A stretch of DNA of 64,000 nucleotides. Source: Mariniphaga sp963747515. Its GTDB lineage: Bacteria; Bacteroidota; Bacteroidia; Bacteroidales; Prolixibacteraceae. Location: positions 248,001-312,000 of the forward strand of contig CAVVFN010000002.1 in assembly GCA_963747515.1 (NCBI GenBank). Reading direction: 5' to 3'. The position numbers and the translations under genes are program-made. The notes under the pieces were generated by a model. That model was not told the origin of the DNA, made no database searches, and worked only from the letters and a program-made list of their open reading frames with translations. Shown one piece after another: positions 17,972 through 26,519 of the stretch (its first letter is position 1; each line of letters opens with the position of its first letter).

Positions 17972-18276
17972 TTCTTTGAATAGTTGCTAATTTTTTTGTA
18001 AATATTAAGTATTTTCATCTTTTTAAAATAATGGATTACTAAGGGCTTACAACATTATATGCAGTTCTCAGAATTTAAATATGAGTTAAAGGATTTAAAC
18101 TTCAGCTGATCTTTTAAGTTCAGCAGGGAAAAACTTTTACAGTATGAATCGGAGATTCAGTAAACAGGTGAATATATTGGATTCAAAAAAGCAGGAAATT
18201 TTGTTCAATTAAAGTTGAATAATACAGAAAAATGCATTAAACTGCAAAATCTTTTAATAATATAATATATACTAAT
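17972..18276. other. Intergenic, no gene recognised
   Basis: 305 bp of AT-rich sequence between the second oxidoreductase and the NagA-like gene. No fragment, hairpin or two-box promoter was recognised. Confidence 0.4.
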
Positions 18277-19521
18277 ATGAATACCAGAGCTATAAAGAAA
18301 AAACTCAGTTTCACATTTATTTTTCTTTTATTTTTAATGGTAAATGAAATGAATGCACAACAGGTAATTGAAGGGGTTCATTATTATACCGGACAACCGG
18401 TTGAGATAACCGTTAGGAACGGAATGATTGAAAACGTTAAGGTAGTGGATAAACCGGTGGGTGAAAATCCCATATACATTGCACCCGGGTTCTTCGACAA
18501 TCAGATAAATGGATTTGCTGGTGTGTCGTTTGCTTTGGGCGAAAGTGATTTAACGGCCGAAGGTATTGAAAAGGCCACCCGGGAATTGTGGAAGAAAGGG
18601 GTGACTTCTTATCTTCCAACCCTGACAACAAACAGCAGCGAAGTTCTGCTCAGGAATTTTGAATTGCTTTCGAAAGCGGTGGACAATAAAAATTTGTTGG
18701 GATCAATTCCCGGTTTCCATCTTGAAGGTCCGTATATCAATCCGGAAGACGGTTTTCGGGGAGCACATCCCAAACAATTTGTAAAATTGCCCGATTGGGA
18801 TGAATTTATGAGATTTTATGAAGCTTCGGGTGAAAATATCCTGCAAATTACACTTGCACCGGAAATGGAAGGAGCCTTGGATTTCATTTCGAAATGCAGC
18901 CGGAAAGGAATTGTGGTTGCCCTGGGACATCATAATGCTGATATGGAAACAGTAACAGCAGCCATAGACCGGGGAGCAAAAATTGCCACTCATCTGGGGA
19001 ACGGAGCTGCCAATATGATAAACAGGCACAAAAATCCATTCTGGCCTCAGTTGGCAGATGACAGGCTGATTGTTAGCATTATAGGTGATGGGTTTCACCT
19101 TTTACCCGAGGAAATACAGGTTTTTTATAAAGTAAAAGGTGTGGAAAAAACCATTATCACATCCGATGTTACACATTATGCTGCGCTTGAACCCGGTGAA
19201 TACAAAACAACAACAGGTGAAACCATTGAACTTACGCGGGAGGGTATGCTGCGCCTTCCGGCACAAAATGTACTCTATGGATCAGCATCGGCAATTACAA
19301 AAGGTGTGGGTCATGTAATGAAAGTAACCGGCTGTACCCTTGCCGATGCCATTCAAATGGCAAGTACCAATCCGGCCAGGCTGTATAATCTTACGGATCG
19401 CGGGTTGCTTGAACCAGGGAAACGTGCCGATATGGTGCTGTTCACGCTTGAAAATTCGGAGGTAAAAATCCGGAAAACCTGGGTGAAGGGAGAATTGGTT
19501 TTTGAAAATAAAAGCAAATAA
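18277..19521 (+). CDS. Exported NagA-like N-acetylglucosamine-6-phosphate deacetylase homologue
   Basis: A 414-residue amidohydrolase of the NagA family. All metal and catalytic positions are visible: FHLEGPYINPEDGFRGAH (metal glutamate near 150), GHHNAD (metal histidine near 217), ATHLGNGA (metal histidine near 238), IIGDGFHL and TSDVTHYA (catalytic aspartate near 297). Unlike cytoplasmic NagA it begins with a clear signal peptide (KKKLSFTFIFLLFLMVNEMNA). The substrate is therefore probably an unphosphorylated N-acetyl sugar in the periplasm. It is followed by the Nramp-fold transporter after 79 nt. I give no gene symbol because the location argues against classical NagA function. Confidence 0.88.
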   Translation: MNTRAIKKKLSFTFIFLLFLMVNEMNAQQVIEGVHYYTGQPVEITVRNGMIENVKVVDKPVGENPIYIAPGFFDNQINGFAGVSFALGESDLTAEGIEKATRELWKKGVTSYLPTLTTNSSEVLLRNFELLSKAVDNKNLLGSIPGFHLEGPYINPEDGFRGAHPKQFVKLPDWDEFMRFYEASGENILQITLAPEMEGALDFISKCSRKGIVVALGHHNADMETVTAAIDRGAKIATHLGNGAANMINRHKNPFWPQLADDRLIVSIIGDGFHLLPEEIQVFYKVKGVEKTIITSDVTHYAALEPGEYKTTTGETIELTREGMLRLPAQNVLYGSASAITKGVGHVMKVTGCTLADAIQMASTNPARLYNLTDRGLLEPGKRADMVLFTLENSEVKIRKTWVKGELVFENKSK

Positions 19522-19600
19522 TTTACCTCTTTTTTTAAGAAGTTACTAGTTAAAACGTAGTTTATCATTAATCGGCTTTACTAAATTATACCATAAACTT

Positions 19601-20836
19601 ATGTCACGAATTTACAGAAAAATAATTATAGCCCTTGCTGCAGTAGGCCCTGGGCTGTTTCTAATTGGGTACAACATTGGTACCGGCAGTGTAACTACCA
19701 TGGCTAAAACAGGAGCTGAACATGGCATGGAACTGTTCTGGGCATTGGTGTTGTCGTGCATTTTTACGTTCATTTTAATGGTCGCTTACGGAAAGCTGAC
19801 TTTAGTTTCAGGAAGAACCGCACTAAATAACATCAAGAATGAATTCAAATATGGCTGGATACTGGCCCTGTATATACTTTTGGCGCTGATAATTGGAGAG
19901 CTGCTGGCACTAATGGGTGTAATGGGTATAGTAGCCGATCTTGTACAGGAAGCTATCCGGTTACTTTTCAACGAACGTATTGTGTCCCGCTTCTGGATAA
20001 TCCTTGTTCTTGCTGTTGGCTTGTATGCACTCTTGTGGCTGGGACAGTATAAAACATTTGAAAAGGTGCTCACTGTTTTTGTTATATTTATGGGTCTTTC
20101 CTTTTTTGTGGTTTTTTTTATGGTTCGTCCGGATTTTTCAGCAATAGCTCAGGGATTGATTCCGGGAATACCGGATACTCCCGGAGCAATGGGACTGGTG
20201 GCTGCCATTGCCGGAACTACCTGTTCGGCAGCAGTATTTATTATGCGAAGCACAGTAGTGGCTGAAAAAGGCTGGGGAATCAATAACCTGAAGGAAGAGA
20301 AAAAAGATGCAGCTGTATCGGCAACCATGATGCTGCTCTTAAGTGGAGTAATTATGGCTGTGGCTGCGGGGACCCTTCATATTATGGGGTTGAAGCTTGA
20401 TAATACCGTGGAAATGATTCAGTTGTTTAAACCTATTGGAGGAAATATTGCAGCTTTTATTCTGATATTGGGAATTGTGGGTGCCGGCCTTTCAACCATC
20501 TTCCCCATTGTATTGATTGCCCCATGGCTTGTTTCTGATTTTACCGGTAAGCCACGGAATATTCATTCAACCCAGTCGCGCTGGCTTATTTTGGGAGCCA
20601 TGCTTTTTGCCTTTGGAACCGTTTTCCTAAAACAACGCCCACCTGCACTGATGGTTTTTTCTCAGGCTTTTCAGGCTGTAATCCTGCCGGCAGTGGCTAT
20701 ACCTGTTTTAATGCTTATGAACCGTACGAAATTAATGGGGAAACATAAAGCAAATCTAAAAGAAAATATAGGTGTCTGGGCAGTGGTATTGTTTTCGCTG
20801 ATGACCACTTATTTTGCTGTTACTGAATTATTTTGA
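19601..20836 (+). CDS. Nramp-fold transporter lacking the canonical metal motifs
   Basis: A 411-residue inner-membrane protein with about eleven transmembrane segments and overall Nramp (MntH-like) similarity, for example VGPGLFLIGYNIGTGSVTTMAKTGAEHG in TM1 and AIAGTTCSAAVFIMRSTVVAEKGW in TM6. In metal-transporting Nramps TM1 carries DPGN and TM6 carries MPHN. Here these positions read YNIG and a segment without the MPH motif, so the residues that coordinate manganese or iron are absent. It probably carries something else. The neighbourhood (NagA-like, HGSNAT-like, CE15, oxidoreductases) points to a carbohydrate or amino sugar derivative; that is inference. Confidence 0.85.
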   Translation: MSRIYRKIIIALAAVGPGLFLIGYNIGTGSVTTMAKTGAEHGMELFWALVLSCIFTFILMVAYGKLTLVSGRTALNNIKNEFKYGWILALYILLALIIGELLALMGVMGIVADLVQEAIRLLFNERIVSRFWIILVLAVGLYALLWLGQYKTFEKVLTVFVIFMGLSFFVVFFMVRPDFSAIAQGLIPGIPDTPGAMGLVAAIAGTTCSAAVFIMRSTVVAEKGWGINNLKEEKKDAAVSATMMLLLSGVIMAVAAGTLHIMGLKLDNTVEMIQLFKPIGGNIAAFILILGIVGAGLSTIFPIVLIAPWLVSDFTGKPRNIHSTQSRWLILGAMLFAFGTVFLKQRPPALMVFSQAFQAVILPAVAIPVLMLMNRTKLMGKHKANLKENIGVWAVVLFSLMTTYFAVTELF

Positions 20837-21149
20837 GTGATTTAAATTATCTGTTAATTCGGTTATTGTATATTGGTTTTCAAATTCAATGTAACTTAAA
20901 ATTTTACGTGCTGAATCTATGTTGTTTTCGGGCATTAACTATGCTCTGGATAAGACTGGTATCGGAATTGGAGAAAACGGAGAAATTGCTTTCCATGATC
21001 CACATGCCTGCATCGAAACTTATATTATTCCATCATGAAAGGAAGTTCTTTTAATTTCCTTAGACTAAAGAGTGAACTGGCGTTGGGTTTAGGATTTTTA
21101 CCTATTTTAATTTTTTTATTAATTTCATATAGATCTTTTAACTGTAACC
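20837..21149. other. Intergenic with a short unexplained ORF
   Basis: A 39-codon frame at 20919-21038 (MLFSGINYALDKTGIGIGEN then GEIAFHDPHACIETYIIPS) has a protein-like composition and looks like the C-terminal end of some enzyme, but I cannot name the family. It may be a remnant. Nothing else was recognised. Confidence 0.3.
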
Positions 21150-22277
21150 ATGGATAAGATAAACAGTGAAAATTTTAAGCGAAACGAACGGCTTAAATCT
21201 CTTGATATTCTGCGTGGTTTTGATATGTTCTGGATAATTGGAGGGGGTTCTTTAATTATAAGTCTGTCAAAAATAAAAAACCTGAGCTGGCTTGAACCGG
21301 TTGCTGACCAAATGCGGCATATTGAATGGGAAGGATTTGCATTCTGGGATTTAATCTTCCCTTTGTTTATGTTTATATCAGGGGTTACAATTCCTTATGC
21401 TATTATCTCAAAGGCTGAAAAAGGTGTGCATAAGCGTCCCTTGCAAATAAGAATTTTAAAAAGGGCACTTATTCTGTTCTTTTTGGGAATTCTTTATAAC
21501 GGAACATTGCAAAATGGATTTTCTGACATACGTTTCGCAAGCGTACTGGGCCAGATTGGAATTGCTTATTTTATTGGCGCTACAATAGTACTTCAATCGG
21601 GAAGTGTAAAATCACAGATGTTATGGCTGATTGTTATTATCCTGTTTATTTCTGCATTGCAACTGTTTGTTCCAGTTCCAGGTTATGGAGCCGGGCATTT
21701 TGATCCTGAAAGAGTTATGAATGCCTGGGTTGACCAGCACTTTCTTCCCGGAAAATTATCGAGTACTACTTACGATCGGCTGGGGATTTTATCTGTTATC
21801 TCCGCTTCTTTTCTGGTGCTCATTGGTTCATTTGCCGGGAGAGTCCTTCGTTCTTCAATATTTTCACAATTAAAGAAAACAGGAATATTAGCCGGGGTGG
21901 GTGTAATATTGGTAATTATTGCTCTAATTTTCTCCCCCGTTTATCCTATCAGTAAGGTTCTATGGACTATGACATTTAATTTTCTGACTGCCGGTATAAG
22001 TTTTATTATGTTGGCATTGTTTTATTATTTAATTGATGTAAGAAAAAATAAAGGAAAAATATGGTCCCGTATCGGATTCTTTTTTAAAGTTATTGGTTTA
22101 AATTCAATAACGATATATATGGCTGTGAGAATAATCCCTTTTAGGGAAATTTCAGAATTTTTTACCGGATGGCTTACAGAACCGCTGGGAAACTGGATTT
22201 TAATTGCAGGAGCTATTGTGCTTGAATGGCTTTTACTTTATTATCTTTATAAGCGAAATATTTTTCTTAAAGTGTAA
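21150..22277 (+). CDS. DUF5009/HGSNAT-like membrane acyltransferase
   Basis: A 375-residue polytopic protein of the heparan-alpha-glucosaminide N-acetyltransferase-like family (DUF5009). The diagnostic N-terminal signature is RLKSLDILRGFDMFWIIGGG, and WDLIFPLFMFISGVTIPYAI follows in the next helix. About ten hydrophobic helices are visible. The human relative uses cytoplasmic acetyl-CoA to acetylate the terminal glucosamine of heparan fragments on the far side of the membrane. By analogy this protein could acetylate a periplasmic amino sugar, complementing the NagA-like deacetylase two genes upstream. Confidence 0.88.
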   Translation: MDKINSENFKRNERLKSLDILRGFDMFWIIGGGSLIISLSKIKNLSWLEPVADQMRHIEWEGFAFWDLIFPLFMFISGVTIPYAIISKAEKGVHKRPLQIRILKRALILFFLGILYNGTLQNGFSDIRFASVLGQIGIAYFIGATIVLQSGSVKSQMLWLIVIILFISALQLFVPVPGYGAGHFDPERVMNAWVDQHFLPGKLSSTTYDRLGILSVISASFLVLIGSFAGRVLRSSIFSQLKKTGILAGVGVILVIIALIFSPVYPISKVLWTMTFNFLTAGISFIMLALFYYLIDVRKNKGKIWSRIGFFFKVIGLNSITIYMAVRIIPFREISEFFTGWLTEPLGNWILIAGAIVLEWLLLYYLYKRNIFLKV

Positions 22278-22323
22278 TGAGTTGTTGTGTTAAAACACAT
22301 GCGTTAGCAATTTATAAAATTCA

Positions 22324-23526
22324 ATGACAATGAAATCATTTCTATTATTTGCTGTTGTTTTTTTATTTTTTTCAGGTTTTTATTCTGTAAACGGACAGAA
22401 TTATGAGGAATCAAAAGCAGGTACCTATAAGTTGCCTGAATTATTAATTTCCGGGGAAGGTCAAAAAATTACCACAGTCCGTCAATGGGAAGAAATACGC
22501 AGACCTGAGATTCTTAATCTTTTTGAAGAGCATGTATATGGTAAGGTTCCTCGGGATTTTGATGACATTCAGTTCAAAATAGTGAACCAGAACAATCAGG
22601 CAATGGACGGGAAAGCAACTTTAAAAGAAGTAGCTGTTACGGTAACCCGAAACAATAAGTCACTGACAATGAATCTGCTGATATTCCTGCCGAATAGTGT
22701 AGAATATCCTGTTCCTGTATTTTTGGTAATTAATCACAGGGGAGTTAAAACAATGGATATAACCCGTAAGGTTAGGGATGGTTTCTGGCCGGCAGAACAA
22801 GTAATTGAAGCAGGTTATGGAATTGCAGGATTTGATGTAATTGATGTTTCCCCGGATGATAAAATAAAGTTTTCAGAAGGAGTGTTAAGTCAACTGTATC
22901 CTGAGCAACTTGAAATGGACGATGGGATGCGTGCATTGGGAGCCTGGGGCTGGGGTGCAAGCCGTGCTGTTGATTATTTCGAACAGGATAAATCTGTTGA
23001 TGCAACAAAAGTGATTTCCGTAGGACATTCGCGGGGAGGAAAAGCATCGTTATGGTTTGGAGCACAGGATGAACGTGTAGCCATTACCATTTCCAATGAA
23101 TCGGGAAATTCAGGTGCAGCACTTTCGCGAAGAGATTTTGGTGAAACAGTGGAACGTATTACCAAAAGTTTTCCCTATTGGTTTAGCCCCAATTACAGAA
23201 AATATGCAGGGAATGAGGATAAACTTCCGGTAGATCAGCATATGCTTATTGCTTTGATAGCTCCAAGGGCAGTTTATGTAGCAAGTGCAGCCGAAGACTT
23301 ATGGGCCGATCCCAAAGGACAGTACCTGGCGCTAAAGGAAGCACAACCTGTTTTTAAACTTTATGGCATTAATGTCAACCTACCGTCAACGATGCCTGAA
23401 GTTAACAACCAAGTCATCAGACAGCATATGGGCTTTCACAATCGGGAAGGAAAGCATAATATGACCCCTTATGACTGGGAGCAATTTATAAAATTTGCAG
23501 ATGAATATTTTGGGCGCAATAAATAA
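22324..23526 (+). CDS. CE15-like glucuronoyl esterase / acetylxylan esterase-type hydrolase
   Basis: A 400-residue exported alpha/beta hydrolase. A signal peptide (MKSFLLFAVVFLFFSGFYSVNG) precedes the esterase fold. The nucleophile elbow is VGHSRGGKAS near residue 240 (serine), followed by ISNESGNSGAALSRR, which is typical of CE15 enzymes. The catalytic histidine is probably in MGFHNREGKHNMT near 378. CE15 enzymes cleave ester bonds between glucuronate side chains and lignin alcohols, or uronate methyl esters. The start is either ATG 22324 or ATG 22330. It closes the co-directional glycan run. Confidence 0.82.
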   Translation: MTMKSFLLFAVVFLFFSGFYSVNGQNYEESKAGTYKLPELLISGEGQKITTVRQWEEIRRPEILNLFEEHVYGKVPRDFDDIQFKIVNQNNQAMDGKATLKEVAVTVTRNNKSLTMNLLIFLPNSVEYPVPVFLVINHRGVKTMDITRKVRDGFWPAEQVIEAGYGIAGFDVIDVSPDDKIKFSEGVLSQLYPEQLEMDDGMRALGAWGWGASRAVDYFEQDKSVDATKVISVGHSRGGKASLWFGAQDERVAITISNESGNSGAALSRRDFGETVERITKSFPYWFSPNYRKYAGNEDKLPVDQHMLIALIAPRAVYVASAAEDLWADPKGQYLALKEAQPVFKLYGINVNLPSTMPEVNNQVIRQHMGFHNREGKHNMTPYDWEQFIKFADEYFGRNK

Positions 23527-23570
23527 AATTTTACTTCAAAAAAGTAACATGTACTCGCCTGATTAAATTT

Positions 23571-24257
23571 TTATTTCAAAGGTAAACGATTTAAGAGTTC
23601 CTTAAAATCTGCAATTATCAGATCTGCCTGGCTCTGATCTTGTAATTCGGTTCCTGGTCCTGCAAAGGCGATGCAGAACATACCCGCCGATTTTGCAGCT
23701 TTTATTCCGTTCGCAGAATCTTCAATAACTATACATTTCCCTGGTAAAACACCCAGGTTTTGTGCAGCGAGTAAAAAAATATCAGGTTCAGGTTTACTTA
23801 CTCCTGCCATTTGACCATCAATAATTGCATCAAAATAATCTTTCAATCCTGTTTTCTGAAGAATGATTTCAATCACATCGGGATAAGATGATGAAGCCAA
23901 TGCCAAAGGCACTTTTTTATTTTTTAATTTTTTAATCAGCAGTTTTACGTCTGGCATGGTTTCAATAAATTGAAGTGAAGTAAAATAAGGAGTTACCATA
24001 GAATTGGTCATTTGAACCAGTTCCTCTACCGTCTGTTCAATCCGGTATTTTTGTTTTAATATTTGCCACATGCGATCAGTTGCAGTTCCCTGAAATGTTT
24101 TGTGTTCATTTTCCAGTATGGTTAAACCAAGCTTTCTGAAATTATTTTGTTCCACTTCCACATATATAGGTTCTGTATTAACAAGTACACCATCCATATC
24201 AAAAATAACAGCATCAAATGGTGGAAGCTGAATATCTGTTTTTCTATTTTTTGTCAT
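23571..24257 (-). CDS. HAD-family phosphatase (beta-phosphoglucomutase-like subfamily)
   Basis: A 228-residue HAD hydrolase: FDMDGVLVNTEP (nucleophile and acid aspartates near residues 19-21), the LALASSSYPDVIE motif II, the SKPEPDIFL motif III lysine and IVIEDSANGIKAAKSAGM motif IV. The cap helices follow motif I as in the phosphoglucomutase/phosphatase subgroup. It probably dephosphorylates or isomerises a sugar phosphate. Its ATG overlaps the last codons of the small ORF at 24244-24381, so it is translationally coupled to that ORF and the AlkD-like gene. Confidence 0.92.
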   Translation of the reverse strand: MTKNRKTDIQLPPFDAVIFDMDGVLVNTEPIYVEVEQNNFRKLGLTILENEHKTFQGTATDRMWQILKQKYRIEQTVEELVQMTNSMVTPYFTSLQFIETMPDVKLLIKKLKNKKVPLALASSSYPDVIEIILQKTGLKDYFDAIIDGQMAGVSKPEPDIFLLAAQNLGVLPGKCIVIEDSANGIKAAKSAGMFCIAFAGPGTELQDQSQADLIIADFKELLNRLPLK

Positions 24258-24381
24258 AATTCTGCAGATTATTTAAATACTCATTGTTTCCAAAGCTGGT
24301 AACATCTCCCGATATAATAAATTTCATTACTTCAGCCGAAGGCATATCAATGAACTTTACCCTGAAGTATTTTTTCATCAT
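24244..24381 (-). CDS. Small conserved-looking protein between AlkD-like and HAD genes
   Basis: A 45-codon frame that begins MMKKYFRVKFIDMPSAEVMK and continues FIISGDVTSFGNNEYLNNLQ before a short lysine-rich end. It starts 12 nt after the AlkD-like stop and its end overlaps the start of the HAD gene by 14 nt, the arrangement of a real operon member. Composition is protein-like and there is no competing gene. I do not recognise a family. An alternative is a remnant of a longer gene. Confidence 0.5.
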   Translation of the reverse strand: MMKKYFRVKFIDMPSAEVMKFIISGDVTSFGNNEYLNNLQNYDKK

Positions 24382-24393
24382 ATAAATACTGAG

Positions 24394-25095
24394 TTATTGC
24401 GTAAAAAATGTGTGGCTTTCATCAGTTAGTTCTTCCATAAGTGCTTCACCTAGTTTCACTGTGTCATCATGTTGTGCATGTTTAAACGTATTTGCCAGCT
24501 CTTTGGAAAGACTGTGAAGTATTGCAGAGCGATTACCTAGTGCGATAATTGTACGAAAAATGACTGCATTCAAACGAGGATCTTTTCCCAGAACTGCCAA
24601 CTCTTCAAAAAAGGGTTCAAACATTTCATCGATGGCAGTTTTTTGTGTTAATGCCAGTCTTCCCATTAAATGAATTCCGGTAAAATGCAACATATGCTTT
24701 TTCCCACGGCTCCATTCTAAAGCTTTTATGAAGGCAAATTTTGTTTTTATCCACAAATTGGATGATGCCTGTTCAGCTATTTCATAATTTTCAAAGCTCT
24801 TTGTCCAGAAATCCATTTGTTCTTCGGATACATCTGAAGGTTCATCCAGCATAGTGGCCAGAATCATGCTTTCACGCCACTTCTTATTCCAAAGTTTCAA
24901 TGCCAGCAAATGGTTTGGGTTATATCTTTGCGCCAATGAACGCAACTCCACAACCGAAACACCCCAGTTCATTTTGTATTCAATTCCCTGTCTTTTCATA
25001 GAAGCAGCAACTTCGCCATTTTTATACGCCTTTATTTGCTTCAGCAAAAGTTGAAACTCTTTTTCAGTTTCAGGTTTATCGAGCAGAAAAATCAT
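24394..25095 (-). CDS. DNA alkylation repair protein (AlkD-like HEAT repeats)
   Basis: A 233-residue all-helical protein resembling AlkD/AlkC-type DNA alkylation repair glycosylases. It contains stacked helical hairpins with MNWGVSVVELRSLAQRY, LWNKKWRESMILATMLDEP, NYEIAEQASSNLWIK and LNAVIFRTIIALGNRS. These proteins excise alkylated purines by wrapping DNA in HEAT-like repeats. A minus-strand TAATTTTG (25120-25113) could be the -7 box, about 18 nt before the ATG. It leads a three-gene unit with the small ORF and the HAD phosphatase. Confidence 0.82.
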   Translation of the reverse strand: MIFLLDKPETEKEFQLLLKQIKAYKNGEVAASMKRQGIEYKMNWGVSVVELRSLAQRYNPNHLLALKLWNKKWRESMILATMLDEPSDVSEEQMDFWTKSFENYEIAEQASSNLWIKTKFAFIKALEWSRGKKHMLHFTGIHLMGRLALTQKTAIDEMFEPFFEELAVLGKDPRLNAVIFRTIIALGNRSAILHSLSKELANTFKHAQHDDTVKLGEALMEELTDESHTFFTQ

Positions 25096-25148
25096 AATAT
25101 AAAATATTTATGCAAAATTAGTATAAATGCAGCTTTTGAGATATCTGG

Positions 25149-26504
25149 ATGAAAACATTAAATTTGCCCAAATGGTATTATAATTTAATATTGTTAATAC
25201 AGAAATATATCAGTAATATTTCGGGGCTTCAATTATTCCAATTGCTTCGTTTTGGTACAATGCTGCTAATAGGTATTGTATTAGCCAAAAGCAACCTGAA
25301 AATTGAATCAATTGGCAACTATGAATTTTTTTTATACATCACTGCACTTTTTTGCTCATTCTGGATAAATGGTCTCATCCAATCCCTTTTGCCGTTATAC
25401 AAAAATAATACTTCATTTAAAACTACAAGGGGAAAATCACCCGAACTCTTTAATGCATTCGTTCTGCTTAGTCTGCTGAGTGTTATAACGATTACGGTAT
25501 TGTTTATTTTCAAAAATTTATTTTCAAAAACATTTACAGATTCAGGTACGATACCTTATTTTGAACTTATTTTAATTTACATCTTTTTTAGCAGTCCTTC
25601 CTATTTGATTGAATACATTTATTTGCTTAAAAATCAACCAGGATTAATATTAACCTACGGAATAATTACATTTTCAGCACAATTTTTACTTGTTTCTATA
25701 CCACCGGTTCTGAATCTTGGAATGGAACTGTCAATTGCAGGATTAGTAGTTATTTCAATTATCAGGTACGTCTGGTTGCTTTTTCTTTTAAAAAAAAATA
25801 CAAAGTTTTTAATTTCACCCGTTTTTTTAAAAGAACACCTTCATTATGCTTTCCCTTTAATTTTCAGCACACTGATAGGCAGTTCAGCCAGCTACATTGA
25901 CGGATATCTTGTTCTGAAAAATTTTGATTCAGCCACTTTTGCTGTGTTCCGTTATGGAGCAAAGGAATTTCCGCTTGTGCTGTTAATGGCAAATGCGTTA
26001 AGCAATGCCATGATATCTGAATTTTCACTAAAGGAAAAAATAAAAGAGGTAACAGGTAAACTTCGAAAAAGATCAAATAGGTTAATGCACCTGTTGTTCC
26101 CGGTTACCATTTTTTTCTTAATCTTCAGTTATTGGTTTTATCCCAAGATTTTTAATCCTGGTTTTGCAGAAAGTGCTGTTATATTTAATATCTATTTGCT
26201 GTTGGTTATAAGCAGGTTGGTGTTTCCTCATACGATTATTTTAGGTCTGAAAAAAACGAATATTATATTATATGCTTCCCTTGCAGAACTTATTGTAAAT
26301 GTATCACTCAGTATAATATTCATTAAAATCTGGGGAATTGAAGGAGTAGCTTTCGCTACAGTTATAGCTTTTACTGTTCAAAAAATAATTTGGTTGATTT
26401 ACAATAAAAGAGTACTTGGCATTTCCCCAAAAGAATATATCCCCATACAAGTTCTTACTTTGTATTCTTTAATAACTTTGGTCGTTTTCTATGTTATGTA
26501 TTAA
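25149..26504 (+). CDS. Polysaccharide flippase-like membrane protein (Wzx/MATE superfamily)
   Basis: A 451-residue integral membrane protein with 12-14 hydrophobic helices and the topology of the MOP superfamily (Wzx-type lipid-linked oligosaccharide flippases). Recognisable segments are LLRFGTMLLIGIVLAKSN in the first helices, GSSASYIDGYLVLKNFDSATFAVFRYGAKEFP and the repeat-like second half (LVISRLVFPHTIILGLKKTN; LAELIVNVSLSIIFIKIWGIEGVAFAT). The methyltransferase gene begins 15 nt after its stop. It is not part of a visible O-antigen cluster, so its cargo is unknown. Confidence 0.82.
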   Translation: MKTLNLPKWYYNLILLIQKYISNISGLQLFQLLRFGTMLLIGIVLAKSNLKIESIGNYEFFLYITALFCSFWINGLIQSLLPLYKNNTSFKTTRGKSPELFNAFVLLSLLSVITITVLFIFKNLFSKTFTDSGTIPYFELILIYIFFSSPSYLIEYIYLLKNQPGLILTYGIITFSAQFLLVSIPPVLNLGMELSIAGLVVISIIRYVWLLFLLKKNTKFLISPVFLKEHLHYAFPLIFSTLIGSSASYIDGYLVLKNFDSATFAVFRYGAKEFPLVLLMANALSNAMISEFSLKEKIKEVTGKLRKRSNRLMHLLFPVTIFFLIFSYWFYPKIFNPGFAESAVIFNIYLLLVISRLVFPHTIILGLKKTNIILYASLAELIVNVSLSIIFIKIWGIEGVAFATVIAFTVQKIIWLIYNKRVLGISPKEYIPIQVLTLYSLITLVVFYVMY

Positions 26505-26519
26505 GTTGTTGGTCAAAAA

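Noticed and set aside
20833..21054. 73-codon plus-strand frame after the Nramp-fold gene
   Set aside because: Different frame from the protein-like scrap, cysteine- and leucine-rich without conserved pattern.
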